Below, in pieces: positions 52,573-61,472 of a DNA stretch of 64,000 bases. How positions within the stretch are numbered: the first letter of the stretch is position 1; every line of letters begins with the position of its first letter. The DNA is from Mesobacillus boroniphilus. Lineage in GTDB: Bacteria > Bacillota > Bacilli > Bacillales > Cytobacillaceae. The notes under the pieces were generated by a model. It did not search any database. It was not told where the DNA came from and saw only the letters and a program-made list of their open reading frames with translations. The translations under genes and the position numbers were made by a program. The stretch covers positions 744,001 through 808,000 of the forward strand of contig NZ_QTKX01000002.1 in assembly GCF_018424685.1 (NCBI RefSeq), given 5' to 3'.

Positions 52573-54228
52573 ATGACAATAAAAAAGAAATTACTTCTTA
52601 ACTTATTACTCGCTATTGGGTTATCGATTGTGATGATCTCTTTTATCATCTACAGAATGCTGATGGTCCAGACATCAAACCAGGATTACGTCCAGGTGCT
52701 GCTGACAGTGCAGACTCTCCAGGCGGAAACCTCTGCTGCGAAGCAATCCCTTAGCAATTTCTCGTTCAACCCTACTGAGGGGAACAGGCAGGACGCTTTG
52801 ACGAAAATGGAAAAGACTTCTCAAACTTTTACGCAGGCAAAAGCCTTGATCCAGCAGGATGATAGCAAAAAAGTTTTGGACAAGGCTTTTGGAAAATTCA
52901 CAGCTTTGGAGGGTGAAGCCAAAAAAGCGCTTGATGAGAAAAACAATGCGGAAGTGAAGCGCCAGTCACTTCGCAGCGATGGGATCTTGAATGACCTACA
53001 TCTGTTGAATATTCAGGTCAATGATTATTACGATTTTCTAAAAGAAGACTTGAAGAACCAGATTGAATTCATCATATTGTCGGCAATCATCGGCAGCATT
53101 CTGCTTGTGGTCGTTGCCGGGGGAATCGGGATCAGGCTGACGAGTTCCATCACCAAGCCATTGAAACAGATTGCGATAAATGCACAAGAAATCGCCAAAG
53201 GTAACTTGATGATCGAAAAAGTACCTTATAAACACAAAGATGAGCTAGGAACCTTGAATGAGTCGTTTGATTTAATGGCGGCACAATTGACAGCCTTGCT
53301 GCAAAAAGTGAATATGGCGAGCAGGAGAGTAGAGGATTTTGCGGAAGAAATCGAGCAGGAAAATATCGCGCTAACAGAAATCTCCAATCAAGTAGCTGTA
53401 TCAACTGAGGAGCTTTCTGCAGGAGCACAAACTGTTTCAGAAGATTTGCAGCAATCAGTCGAGCTGATCGACGATATGGATAAAGAGATTATGATGAACC
53501 TTGACCACACCCAGGAATCGTCTTCTTACAGCAAGGAAGCTGTGGAAGCTATTGGAGAAGGAAGAAAGGCAATCGAAGGGCAAAAAGCTTTGATCACGGA
53601 AAACAAAAAGGCTTCTCATTCCATCCAGTCAGCAACAGACCAATTCGTAGGCTATGCAGCAAAAATTGAAGATATGGCCACATCCGTATCCGCAATTGCC
53701 GCACAAACGAATTTGCTGGCTTTAAACGCGGCGATCGAAGCAGCAAGAGCAGGTGAGGCTGGAAAAGGTTTTGCGGTAGTCGCCGCAGAGGTCAGAAAGC
53801 TGGCGGAAGAATCAAACACTGCCACAACGCAAATCTTTGATATGGTCAACCTTCTGAAAAACGGTCTCGATGAAATAGGAGAAGCAGTGAACAAAGGCGG
53901 TGCCATCGCGGATGAGCAGATGGAATCAATGAATTTAACAATGAGCGCATTTGGAAATATCGAGTCTAAGGTAACCGGTATTTCGGAAAAAATCACTCAG
54001 CTTGTCGAAGGTATGGATGCCTCAAAAGAACTGGGCGCAAGGGTCCTCCACAATGTGGAATCCATCAGTGCGGTCGTCGAGGAGACAGCAGCAGGAAGCG
54101 AGGAAATCTCGGCATCGACCACTGAACAATTATCTGCATTTGGAAACCTGTCGAAAAAGGTTACAGACTTGAGGAAGCTGACAAATGAGTTGAATGATTC
54201 CGTTACTATTTTTAAGTTTAATAGATAA
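52573..54228 (+). CDS. methyl-accepting chemotaxis protein
   Basis: 551 residues. TM1 (about 10-28), an outer four-helix-like sensor of about 135 residues, TM2 (about 160-185), a HAMP domain ([15 protein letters not shown] onward), and a long coiled-coil signalling domain whose tip reads [20 protein letters not shown]. Methylation-type Glu/Gln pairs flank the coiled coil. GGGGGAG lies 7 nt before ATG 52573. Pairing with a BMP lipoprotein suggests chemotaxis to nucleosides or a similar compound. Confidence 0.93.
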   Translation: MTIKKKLLLNLLLAIGLSIVMISFIIYRMLMVQTSNQDYVQVLLTVQTLQAETSAAKQSLSNFSFNPTEGNRQDALTKMEKTSQTFTQAKALIQQDDSKKVLDKAFGKFTALEGEAKKALDEKNNAEVKRQSLRSDGILNDLHLLNIQVNDYYDFLKEDLKNQIEFIILSAIIGSILLVVVAGGIGIRLTSSITKPLKQIAINAQEIAKGNLMIEKVPYKHKDELGTLNESFDLMAAQLTALLQKVNMASRRVEDFAEEIEQENIALTEISNQVAVSTEELSAGAQTVSEDLQQSVELIDDMDKEIMMNLDHTQESSSYSKEAVEAIGEGRKAIEGQKALITENKKASHSIQSATDQFVGYAAKIEDMATSVSAIAAQTNLLALNAAIEAARAGEAGKGFAVVAAEVRKLAEESNTATTQIFDMVNLLKNGLDEIGEAVNKGGAIADEQMESMNLTMSAFGNIESKVTGISEKITQLVEGMDASKELGARVLHNVESISAVVEETAAGSEEISASTTEQLSAFGNLSKKVTDLRKLTNELNDSVTIFKFNR

Positions 54229-54235
54229 ACTGAAG

Positions 54236-54271
54236 AGTACCATGGCCGCTGGGGCTGTGGTACTTTTTTAT
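54236..54271 (+). terminator. intrinsic terminator after the chemoreceptor
   Basis: The arms AGTACCATGGCC and GGCTGTGGTACT are followed by TTTTTT. Confidence 0.88.
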
Positions 54272-54323
54272 AAGAAGAGCTAAGTGCGACCGAATTGGGG
54301 ATGTCAACTTCAGGATTGCGACT

Positions 54324-54428
54324 TGGTCGAAATATTCGTGGATGTGGTCGAATTAATTCCAAAAGTGGTCGAAATATTCGTGGATGTGGTCGATATAATT
54401 CAAAATGTGGTCGAAAAAATTGAAAATT
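54324..54428. repeat. 21-bp-period array of TGGTCGA, 5 units
   Basis: TGGTCGA begins at 54324, 54345, 54366, 54387 and 54408, exactly 21 bp apart. Units 1 and 3 are identical over the 21 bp, giving a 42-bp super-repeat. It starts about 50 bp after the chemoreceptor terminator. Confidence 0.9.
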
Positions 54429-54615
54429 CGCCAATATATTGCCTGGGTAAGGGTACCTTAACCATTTACATGGCGATAAATGAGGCGACGGAGGGTGAAT
54501 TAACTTGAATTTGACATGCAGTATCGATTATATGAGTCTATAATAAAATAAAAGAAATAAGATTTATAGAAATGGGACTGCTTTAGGCACCAATAACAGA
54601 AAAGAAGGTGAAGTT

Positions 54616-55191
54616 TTGAAACAAAGAGATTTATTCTTAGCGTTTTTTCGCGTGGGAATCCTCGGATATGGCGGCGGCCCGTCTTCGATTCCGCTTGTAC
54701 ATAAGGAAGTGGTAGAAAAATATAAATGGATGGACTCTGATGAGTTCGGTGATATCCTTGCCTTGGGAAATGCGCTGCCGGGACCGATTGCCACGAAAAT
54801 GGCTGGCTATATTGGTTATCGCGTAGGCGGATACCTGGGGATGATCAATGCCCTCGCCGCGACGATGATTCCGGCTATCATTCTGATGATCCTGCTGCTT
54901 ACAGGACTGAACTCATACAAAGATGAGCCATGGGTGAATGGAATGGCAGAGGCTGTTGTTCCGGTTGTTGCCGTCATGCTTGCTGTCCTGACATGGGATT
55001 TCATCAAGAAGTCTGGTAAGTCGAAGCTTGGATGGGGCTGGACAGCCGTGGCCCTTATTGGCAGCCTGGTTCTTCTTCAATTCTTGAACCTGCACCCCGC
55101 CATTTTAATTTTTGTATTGCTGCTCGGTGCTTTGCTGAAAAAAGACCCTACTCCATCTGAAAATAAACAAAAGGGAGGGGAGCAGAAATGA
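54616..55191 (+). CDS. chromate transporter, short-chain ChrA, first of pair
   Basis: 191 residues from TTG 54616 (GAAGGTGA about 7 nt upstream). Chr domain with FRVGILGYGGGPSSIPLV at the start, the ALGNALPGPIATKMAGYIGYR motif (cut as ALGNALPGPIATKM and AGYIGYR) at about residue 55, and six TM segments. Short-chain ChrA proteins act in pairs with opposite membrane orientation. Coupled by an ATGA overlap to the second gene. Substrate in nature may be chromate or another oxyanion. Confidence 0.9.
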   Translation: MKQRDLFLAFFRVGILGYGGGPSSIPLVHKEVVEKYKWMDSDEFGDILALGNALPGPIATKMAGYIGYRVGGYLGMINALAATMIPAIILMILLLTGLNSYKDEPWVNGMAEAVVPVVAVMLAVLTWDFIKKSGKSKLGWGWTAVALIGSLVLLQFLNLHPAILIFVLLLGALLKKDPTPSENKQKGGEQK

Positions 55192-55718
55192 TTTATTTCC
55201 ATATATTTTTGGCCTTCTTCATCCCGGGGATACTAGGATATGGCGGTGGTCCTGCCTCCATTCCATTAATCGAAAATGAAGTTGTTGATCGTTATGAATG
55301 GATGACAGTTAATGAATTCAGTGAAGTGCTGGCGATGGGGAACGCCCTGCCAGGACCGATTGCAACCAAGATGGCTGGGTATATTGGATATGCTGAAGGC
55401 GGCATCCTTGGTGCTATAGTGGGGGTATTTGCCACGGTGGCACCATCCTTGATCCTAATGATCAGTTTGCTCGGACTGTTGATGAAGTTCAAAGATTCCC
55501 CGCGTGTCAAAAGGCTGACAATCGTCGTCCGCCCTGTCATTGCCGTACTTTTAGGAGTCATGACCTATGATTTCTTTTTCTCCTCCTATGAAGGGGTCGG
55601 CCTGACACAGACAATTCTGATTGGCGGAATCAGCTTCCTCCTTATGGAAAAATTTAAAGTCCACCCCGCCTATATCATCGCGGGATCCCTTGTTTACGGT
55701 GCCCTTGTTTTATCGTAA
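55188..55718 (+). CDS. chromate transporter, short-chain ChrA, second of pair
   Basis: 176 residues, homologous to the first: FIPGILGYGGGPASIPLI and AMGNALPGPIATKMAGYIGYA (given as AMGNALPGPIATKM). About six TM segments. GGAGGGGAG lies 6 nt before ATG 55188. Similar to the ywrA/ywrB pair of B. subtilis. The terminator stem begins within the final codons. Confidence 0.9.
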   Translation: MIYFHIFLAFFIPGILGYGGGPASIPLIENEVVDRYEWMTVNEFSEVLAMGNALPGPIATKMAGYIGYAEGGILGAIVGVFATVAPSLILMISLLGLLMKFKDSPRVKRLTIVVRPVIAVLLGVMTYDFFFSSYEGVGLTQTILIGGISFLLMEKFKVHPAYIIAGSLVYGALVLS

Positions 55719-55735
55719 ACAAGGGTTTTTCTTTT
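55687..55735 (+). terminator. intrinsic terminator of the chrA pair
   Basis: The arms CCCTTGTTTACG and CGTAAACAAGGG are followed by TTTTTCTTTTT. Confidence 0.9.
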
Positions 55736-55743
55736 TCAGAAAA

Positions 55744-55926
55744 GGCTCTGTTAAAGCCCAATGTTAATTTTAATCTTGTTGATTGTAGTGGAAGGCATGA
55801 AGACTCCTGCGGGAGCATGGGACAGGGAGACCCCGCAGGCGCTGAAAGCGCCGAGGAGGCTCCCCGGGCCACCCGCGGAAAGCGAAGTGCCTGGAACGAA
55901 AATCAACAGCCTAATTTAATAGAGCC
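55744..55926. mobile_element. 183-bp MITE, second copy
   Basis: The ends are GGCTCTGTTAAA and TTTAATAGAGCC. The inside shares TTGATTGTAGTGGAAGGC, AGACTCCTGCGGG, GAGGAGGCTC and GCGGAAAGCGAAG with the copy at 12018. No clear target repeat flanks this copy, so it is probably older. It sits just behind the chrA terminator. Confidence 0.85.
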
Positions 55927-56057
55927 TTTTTAAAAAAATATTTCCTTACTCCCACAATCATGTAAGCGATATCATTAAAAAACATTGGAAAAACTTTGTT
56001 GACAAATAAATCAGATAGTTTTAATATTTCAATTATCAAAATTAATTTAATAAGTTA

Positions 56058-56158
56058 CTTATCAAGAGAGACTGAGGGATTAGGCCCTATGACGTCCGGC
56101 AACCTCCTTTTTGGAAAGGTGCCACTTCCTACAGAATGTTTTCATTCTGAAAGATAAG
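56058..56158 (+). ncRNA. SAM-I (S-box) riboswitch
   Basis: Conserved S-box blocks: CTTATCAAGAGAG, GAGGGA, GGCCCTATGA, CCGGCAACC, AAGGTGCCA and the closing GATAAG pairing with CTTATC. SAM binding would favour the terminator at 56176 and stop metNIQ expression when methionine is plentiful. Confidence 0.96.
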
Positions 56159-56175
56159 TCGTATAGATGTTTACG

Positions 56176-56210
56176 ATGCCTCTTTCTATGAATGAAAGAG
56201 GCATTTTTTA
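56176..56210 (+). terminator. S-box terminator
   Basis: The stem ATGCCTCTTTC / GAAAGAGGCAT is followed by TTTTTTA. Confidence 0.92.
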
Positions 56211-56427
56211 TTTGGCTCTTTTCTCAAACTTTGCTGCTATTGATTACTAAATAGGAGTGAATGAACTATTTTTCTTCCCAAAGTAGCCTCTTGTTATGAG
56301 AAAAGAGCATGCAAACTTAATACCGAACTACAAAATGGCGTTCTATTACGTTAAAGTCGGCTTTAGGATTTTAACAACAATCTTTACGAAAACAGCCTTT
56401 TATTTTAAAAAAACGGGGGTGCGAAGC

Positions 56428-57441
56428 ATGATTGAAGTGAAAAACCTGGTGAAGATATATGAAACGAAAAAAGGGTCGGTTACAGGTGTTGACCAAGTTT
56501 CATTAAAAGTAGAAAAGGGAGAGATCTACGGAATTGTCGGATACAGCGGGGCTGGCAAAAGTTCTTTGATTAGATGCCTGAATATCCTTGAAAAACCGAC
56601 ATCAGGAGAAATACATATTGACGGTGTAGAGCTTACTTCTTTGAGCAAAAGTGAACTTAGAAAAGCGCGCTTGAAAATCGGGATGATCTTTCAGCATTTT
56701 CATCTTGTAAGCGCAAAGACAGTTAGTGAAAACATCGCATTCGCACTGAAAGCAGCAGGTCTTCCGAAAGCAAAAATCCAAGATAGAGTAACTGAGCTTC
56801 TTGATATGGTCGGCCTTTCTGATAAAAAAGATGTCTATCCGGCACAATTGTCAGGTGGACAGAAACAGCGCGTTGGCATCGCCAGGGCACTGGCGAATAA
56901 TCCATCTGTCCTCCTATGTGATGAAGCTACCTCCGCTTTGGATCCAAGCACGACCAAATCAATCCTATCTTTACTTAAAAAGATTAATAGTGAATTAGGC
57001 ATCACGATTGTCCTCATCACCCACGAGATGGAAGTCGTCAAGACCATCTGTGACAGGATGGCTGTTATGCAAGATGGGAAAATCATTGAAGAAGGGGATG
57101 TGTATGAGGTCTTCGCAAATCCGAAACAACCTCTCACAAAGGACTTCGTCAACTCAATCCTACAATTCGAACTGCCGGAAAGATTGCTGGAGGAGCGTCA
57201 AGGAAAGCTGATTAAAATCTATTTCCAGGGTGAGATTGCTGAGCAGGGAGTCATCTCTGATGTATTCCAGACCTTTAAGGTTCGCGGCAATATCCTGCAT
57301 GGGAAGATCGAATATATTCAGGATATTCCATTGGGGATTTTCATCATGGAGGTTTCGGGAGACCAGGTGGAGATTGACCGGGCGATTGCCTACATAGCGG
57401 CAAGAACGAAAAACCTGGAGGTGATTGATGATGCTGCTTGA
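56428..57441 (+). CDS. metN: methionine ABC transporter ATP-binding protein
   Basis: ATG 56428 is chosen because GGGGGTG lies 6-7 nt upstream and it gives MIEVKNLVKIYE, the usual MetN start; upstream ATG 56296 would add 44 unrelated residues. The product is 337 residues. Walker A GYSGAGKSS, signature LSGGQKQR, Walker B LLCDEATSALD, and the C-terminal NIL domain (about 260-337) that senses methionine. Overlaps metI by 11 bp. Confidence 0.95.
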   Translation: MIEVKNLVKIYETKKGSVTGVDQVSLKVEKGEIYGIVGYSGAGKSSLIRCLNILEKPTSGEIHIDGVELTSLSKSELRKARLKIGMIFQHFHLVSAKTVSENIAFALKAAGLPKAKIQDRVTELLDMVGLSDKKDVYPAQLSGGQKQRVGIARALANNPSVLLCDEATSALDPSTTKSILSLLKKINSELGITIVLITHEMEVVKTICDRMAVMQDGKIIEEGDVYEVFANPKQPLTKDFVNSILQFELPERLLEERQGKLIKIYFQGEIAEQGVISDVFQTFKVRGNILHGKIEYIQDIPLGIFIMEVSGDQVEIDRAIAYIAARTKNLEVIDDAA

Positions 57442-58096
57442 TAACCTGATTGCATTGCTGCCGGAATTGAACAAAGCGTTTTTTGAAACAATCTATATGG
57501 TCGGCATCTCCATCCTTGTCGCCATTATCGTAGGATTGCCTACTGGGGTACTGCTTTTTGTCACCGATAAAGGACTTTTCCTTGAAAATCAAATTTTTAA
57601 AAATATTGCCGGCTTCATCGTCAATATGATTCGCTCGGTTCCATTTATCATCTTGTTGATCGCCCTGCTGCCATTGGCGAATATAATTGCGGGTACGACA
57701 ATCGGGCCGACAGCCGCATCTGTTTCGTTATCTGTCGCGGCGATTCCATTTTTTGCAAGAATCGTAGAGCAAAGCTTCCGCGAAATCGATAAAGGAGTCA
57801 TTGAAGCAGCCGTTGCGACAGGTGCTACTCCATGGATGATTATCAAAGATGTCCTGATTCCTGAGGCAAAGCCAGGCATCGTCCAGGGTGTTACCATTAC
57901 GATCATCAGCCTTGTTGCATACTCCGCAATGGCTGGCATTGTCGGCGGAGGGGGAGTTGGTGACCTGGCGATCCGCTTCGGCTATTACAGATACGACAAT
58001 ACAATCATGATCACGACAGTCATTATCCTTATTTGCCTCGTCCAGCTGATCCAGTTTGGCGGGGACAGGATCGCAAGAATAGTAGACAAAAGATAA
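57431..58096 (+). CDS. metI: methionine ABC transporter permease
   Basis: 221 residues. ATG 57431 has GGAGGTG 7 nt upstream; ATG 57428 is an alternative. Five TM helices and the EAA-type loop (EQSFREIDKGVIEAAVATGATP, cut as FREIDKGVIEAAVATGATP) at about residue 110-132. The permease for D- and L-methionine, called MetP in B. subtilis. Confidence 0.94.
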   Translation: MLLDNLIALLPELNKAFFETIYMVGISILVAIIVGLPTGVLLFVTDKGLFLENQIFKNIAGFIVNMIRSVPFIILLIALLPLANIIAGTTIGPTAASVSLSVAAIPFFARIVEQSFREIDKGVIEAAVATGATPWMIIKDVLIPEAKPGIVQGVTITIISLVAYSAMAGIVGGGGVGDLAIRFGYYRYDNTIMITTVIILICLVQLIQFGGDRIARIVDKR

Positions 58097-58117
58097 ATAA
58101 TAGGGGGTTCTTTTAAA

Positions 58118-58945
58118 ATGAAAAAATTTTTCTTTTCAGTAGTGTTGTTATTATCAATCGGGTTGCTTGCTGCATGCGGCAGCGACTCAGCATCCAGCGG
58201 TGATGCGAAAGCAGACGCAAAACAAGTGATATTCGGTGCGACATCCGGTCCATATAGCGATATGGTCACAAAGGGCATCAAGCCTCTTCTTGAGAAAAAA
58301 GGCTATGAAGTTAAGGTAGTCGAATTCAGCGACTACATCCAGCCAAACCTGGCTTTGTCAAAAGGTGATCTTGACGCTAACCTGTTCCAGCACAAGGTCT
58401 ATATGGAAAACTTCGCGAAAGAACATAAGCTTGAGCTATCGGAAGTCATCGTCGTGCCAACCGCACCAATGGGGATTTACTCTAAAAAGTTCAATTCACT
58501 GGATGAAGTCGCGGAGGGTTCTGCCATTGCGATTCCAAATGACCCAACAAATGCAGCGCGTGCCTTCCTGATTCTTGAAGATGCTGGCTTGATCAAGCTT
58601 GACCCTAATGCTGATCCACTGACAGTTTCTGAAAAGGATGTAAAAGACAATGTGAAGAACCTGCAGTTCAAGCCGATTGAAGCAGCACAGCTTCCAAGAG
58701 CAGTCGAAAGCGTCGACCTTTCAGCTGTACCAGGCAACTTTGCTCTAGCAGCAAAAATGGATCTGCTTGATGCGCTTCAACTGGAAAACATGCCAGATCA
58801 ATACCGCAACCGAGTTGTCATCAATACAAAAGACCAGGATGCCCAATTCGCGAAGGACATCAAAGAAGTCGTAGAATCACCTGAGTTTGAAGAAATCATC
58901 GATGAAGAGTTTAAAGGCTTCGGAAAGCCAGAATGGATGAAGTAG
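58118..58945 (+). CDS. metQ: methionine-binding lipoprotein
   Basis: 275 residues, lipoprotein signal (GLLAAC, Cys at about 20). NlpA/MetQ domain with IFGATSGPYSDMV, LDANLFQHKVYMENF and AIPNDPTNAARAFLIL, which line the methionine site. GGGGG precedes ATG. The last gene of the S-box operon. Confidence 0.95.
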   Translation: MKKFFFSVVLLLSIGLLAACGSDSASSGDAKADAKQVIFGATSGPYSDMVTKGIKPLLEKKGYEVKVVEFSDYIQPNLALSKGDLDANLFQHKVYMENFAKEHKLELSEVIVVPTAPMGIYSKKFNSLDEVAEGSAIAIPNDPTNAARAFLILEDAGLIKLDPNADPLTVSEKDVKDNVKNLQFKPIEAAQLPRAVESVDLSAVPGNFALAAKMDLLDALQLENMPDQYRNRVVINTKDQDAQFAKDIKEVVESPEFEEIIDEEFKGFGKPEWMK

Positions 58946-58961
58946 GAGAGTCATAATAATG

Positions 58962-58998
58962 AAGTCCCGGCAGCCAAAGCTCCCGGGACTTTTCCTTT
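58962..58998 (+). terminator. intrinsic terminator after metQ
   Basis: The arms AAGTCCCGG and CCGGGACTT, with inner AGC/GCT, are followed by TTCCTTTTT. Confidence 0.88.
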
Positions 58999-59110
58999 TT
59001 TATAGCTTTCTCCCCTATAAATTGGTTAAAATATTGTAGAGACTCTTTTTAGGAAGGCTCTTTTGTTGTTTTATAGCAGGATCTGTACTTACTAGGTGGA
59101 AAGGTAACAT

Positions 59111-59225
59111 CTATAAGCCTAAATGAGTCTGCCAAGCCAGAAAAGGGTCCTATAGAATACATCTATAAGCCCAAATGAGTCCGCCGAGTCAGAAAAGGTC
59201 CTATAGAAAATTCTATAAGCCCAAA
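59111..59225. repeat. 52-bp-period intergenic repeat, about 2.3 units
   Basis: CTATAAGCC(T/C)AAA begins at 59111, 59163 and 59213. The inverse CTATAGA lies near each unit's end. GAGTC(T/C)GCC and AGAAAAGG are conserved. No gene in 58946-59318. Confidence 0.75.
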
Positions 59226-59318
59226 CAGGCGGGTTGAGCACTTAAAAAGACACTGCAAGCCTTACACAAGTAATAGAATGTCATTTGCCATCAATCTAAA
59301 AGTAACAGAGGGAGATAT

Positions 59319-60578
59319 ATGGAAAAAAGAGATAAGAGATCTAGACATTTGGCGGCTATTTCGCTGGCGGTTATGGGAGCGGGGTTCCTTGCAACGATAC
59401 CGTTCCAGGATTCATTGATCGGCAAACTGCTGATGGGAGGGTTTGAAGCCGGGCTCGTAGGGGGTCTTGCGGACTGGTTTGCTGTAACGGCGCTATTCAG
59501 GCATCCGCTGGGCATCCCCATTCCTCACACCGCGCTTCTGCCTAAAAACCGTGATAAAGTAACGCGCGCGTTAATTAACATGCTTGAAAATGACTGGCTC
59601 ACGAAAGAGAGCATCATGGATAAGTTCAAGCAGGTTCATATCCTGGATAAAATTTTCGAAACGGTCGAGAAGGAACTTCAATCCGATTCGGTCAAAAAGA
59701 GCATCCAGTCATTCAGCCTGGATGTTGTAAAAAAAATAAATGTCGAAAGGTTTGCTCCAACGATTGAACAGGAAATCAAAGGCTTCCTGCTGTCAGCTGA
59801 TTCTTCCGATATCCTGAAAAAAGCATCCAGCCACGTATTGGCGAAAGAATACGATGCGTCAGCATTTAATTATGTGCTAAAAGAGACTGAAAAATGGGCG
59901 TCGCAGGATGAAGCGAAAATGGTCCTTGGAAAGCTTGGAAAACAGGCAATTGATACAACAGAAGCGGATGGTCTGTTAAAATTCGCGATTCAATCGTTCA
60001 GCAATATGATCACGGAAGAAAAAGTCGGCAACATTTTGCAGTCCTTTATTTTAAAAAGAATGAAAAACCTTCAGCAGGAAGATAATCGCTACCGTCATAT
60101 GATCCTGGAGAAAGTCCGCAAAGAGCTTGGGAGCTTAAACGAGCGTGAGGCATTGATGTCGGAAATCCAGACCTGGAAAAACAAGATGGTCGAAGAGATG
60201 GATTTAACCGGACAAATCAGGGGTGTACTGGCAAAGTCAAAGGATCGTGTCATTGATTTTATCGAAAAAGACAGCTTTGTTGATGACACTGTTACTCCGG
60301 TAGTGAAAAGGTTCATACATGAGATCAAAGAAGATGAGGGGAAAGTAGCAGCAATCGAAAGCTGGCTCCACACCAAAATAGCCGGCCAGATTGAAAGAAA
60401 CCATTCAAAAATCGGCAAGCTTGTCCGTGAGAATCTTGACAAGCTTGATACAGAAACACTGATTGATATGATGGAAAACAACGTCGGAAAAGACCTGCAG
60501 TGGATCAGGGTGAACGGTGCGGTTTGCGGTTTCCTGATTGGTATCGGTTTGACGATATTTAAGCTTATTGTTATCTAA
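59319..60578 (+). CDS. DUF445 (YjiN-type) membrane protein
   Basis: 419 residues. N-terminal TM pair (about 10-50) with the family motif GGFEAGLVGGLADWFAVTALFRHPLG (cut as GLVGGLADWFAVTALF and RHPLGIPIPHT), a long helical cytoplasmic part, and a C-terminal TM (about 395-417). Length matches E. coli YjiN (426). Function unknown. GAGGGAG precedes ATG. Confidence 0.88.
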   Translation: MEKRDKRSRHLAAISLAVMGAGFLATIPFQDSLIGKLLMGGFEAGLVGGLADWFAVTALFRHPLGIPIPHTALLPKNRDKVTRALINMLENDWLTKESIMDKFKQVHILDKIFETVEKELQSDSVKKSIQSFSLDVVKKINVERFAPTIEQEIKGFLLSADSSDILKKASSHVLAKEYDASAFNYVLKETEKWASQDEAKMVLGKLGKQAIDTTEADGLLKFAIQSFSNMITEEKVGNILQSFILKRMKNLQQEDNRYRHMILEKVRKELGSLNEREALMSEIQTWKNKMVEEMDLTGQIRGVLAKSKDRVIDFIEKDSFVDDTVTPVVKRFIHEIKEDEGKVAAIESWLHTKIAGQIERNHSKIGKLVRENLDKLDTETLIDMMENNVGKDLQWIRVNGAVCGFLIGIGLTIFKLIVI

Positions 60579-60590
60579 AATATTAATCAG

Positions 60591-60623
60591 AGACCAATCC
60601 AATATCCCGGATTGGTCTTTTTA
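60591..60623 (+). terminator. intrinsic terminator
   Basis: AGACCAATCC / GGATTGGTCT then TTTTT. Confidence 0.9.
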
Positions 60624-60676
60624 CTGTATCAATAAATAAGAAATAAATGGTAATATGATAATGGGAGGCGAGATGC

Positions 60677-61054
60677 ATGGCTAAAAGGAAAAAGCTTTTA
60701 TCATTGATTTTCGTTCTGGTGATTGCCGCCATTTTAGCATTGTATTGGGCTGCTCATCAAAAAATACTGTCTGGTAATTTTGATAGGTTGACAGTCAGCG
60801 GCATGGATGGCACAACAATCCAGGTTATAAAAGAATCAGCTGAGATTGAAAAAATCATATCCTCGATTAATGAAAGCCCACGAAATTTCATTTATAATGC
60901 TGGCTTTACTTACGATCATTTACCCCATGGCATCCTTACCTTTGAAAATAACACCGAAAAAGTGCAAATTGGGTTCATTATTACAAATGGGAATACACTC
61001 ACGAAACATTGGGAGATTGAAACAGAGTTTCTCTTTGAAAATACATCAGATTAG
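60677..61054 (+). CDS. membrane-anchored protein, unknown
   Basis: 125 residues: one N-terminal TM (about 7-26) and an outer domain of about 95 residues with LTVSGMDGTTIQVIKESAEIE, given as LTVSGMDGTTIQVI, and FTYDHLPHGILTF. No Cys at the signal end, so not a lipoprotein. GGGAGGCGAG lies upstream of ATG. The pattern (short ligand-like domain) recalls YfmQ/DUF-type extracellular proteins, but no family is assigned. Followed at 14 bp by the cupin gene. Confidence 0.72.
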   Translation: MAKRKKLLSLIFVLVIAAILALYWAAHQKILSGNFDRLTVSGMDGTTIQVIKESAEIEKIISSINESPRNFIYNAGFTYDHLPHGILTFENNTEKVQIGFIITNGNTLTKHWEIETEFLFENTSD

Positions 61055-61068
61055 GGAGAGTGGCAAAG

Positions 61069-61428
61069 ATGGAAAAGGTAAATATCAGTGAAAAGTTTTC
61101 GCTCTTCAATGAATATTGGAGTCCGAAAATCGCCGGGGAAATAAATGATATGCATGTAAAGCTCGCCAAGTTGAAAGGTGAATTCATCTGGCATAAACAT
61201 GATCATGAGGATGAGATGTTCCTCATCATGAAAGGAAAGCTGCTGCTTAAGTTCAGGGATAAGGATGTGCACCTGGATGAAGGAGAGTTCATGATTGTTC
61301 CTAAAGGTGTAGAGCATCTTCCCATTGCGGAGGAAGAGGTGCATGTCATCTTCTTCGAACCGAAATCAACCGTGAATACGGGGGAGGAAGTGAATGATAG
61401 AACTGTTTCCAATCTTGCAACGATATAA
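61069..61428 (+). CDS. cupin-domain protein
   Basis: ATG 61069 is chosen (GGGAG 10 nt upstream) over GTG 61060. The product is 119 residues, a single cupin barrel with metal motif 1 WHKHDHEDEMFLIMKG and motif 2 GEFMIVPKGVEHLP. A small soluble enzyme or binding protein; substrate unknown. Confidence 0.88.
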   Translation: MEKVNISEKFSLFNEYWSPKIAGEINDMHVKLAKLKGEFIWHKHDHEDEMFLIMKGKLLLKFRDKDVHLDEGEFMIVPKGVEHLPIAEEEVHVIFFEPKSTVNTGEEVNDRTVSNLATI

Positions 61429-61435
61429 ATAATTA

Positions 61436-61466
61436 AAAGGCTCGGTCCATGACCAAGCCTTTTTAC
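61436..61466. terminator. bidirectional terminator
   Basis: AAAAGGCT-C-GGTC / GACC-A-AGCCTTTTT between convergent genes. Confidence 0.85.
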
Positions 61467-61472
61467 AATTGC

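Noticed and set aside
56296..56427. 44-residue N-terminal extension of metN
   Set aside because: ATG 56296 has no ribosome site; ATG 56428 has one and gives the standard MetN start.
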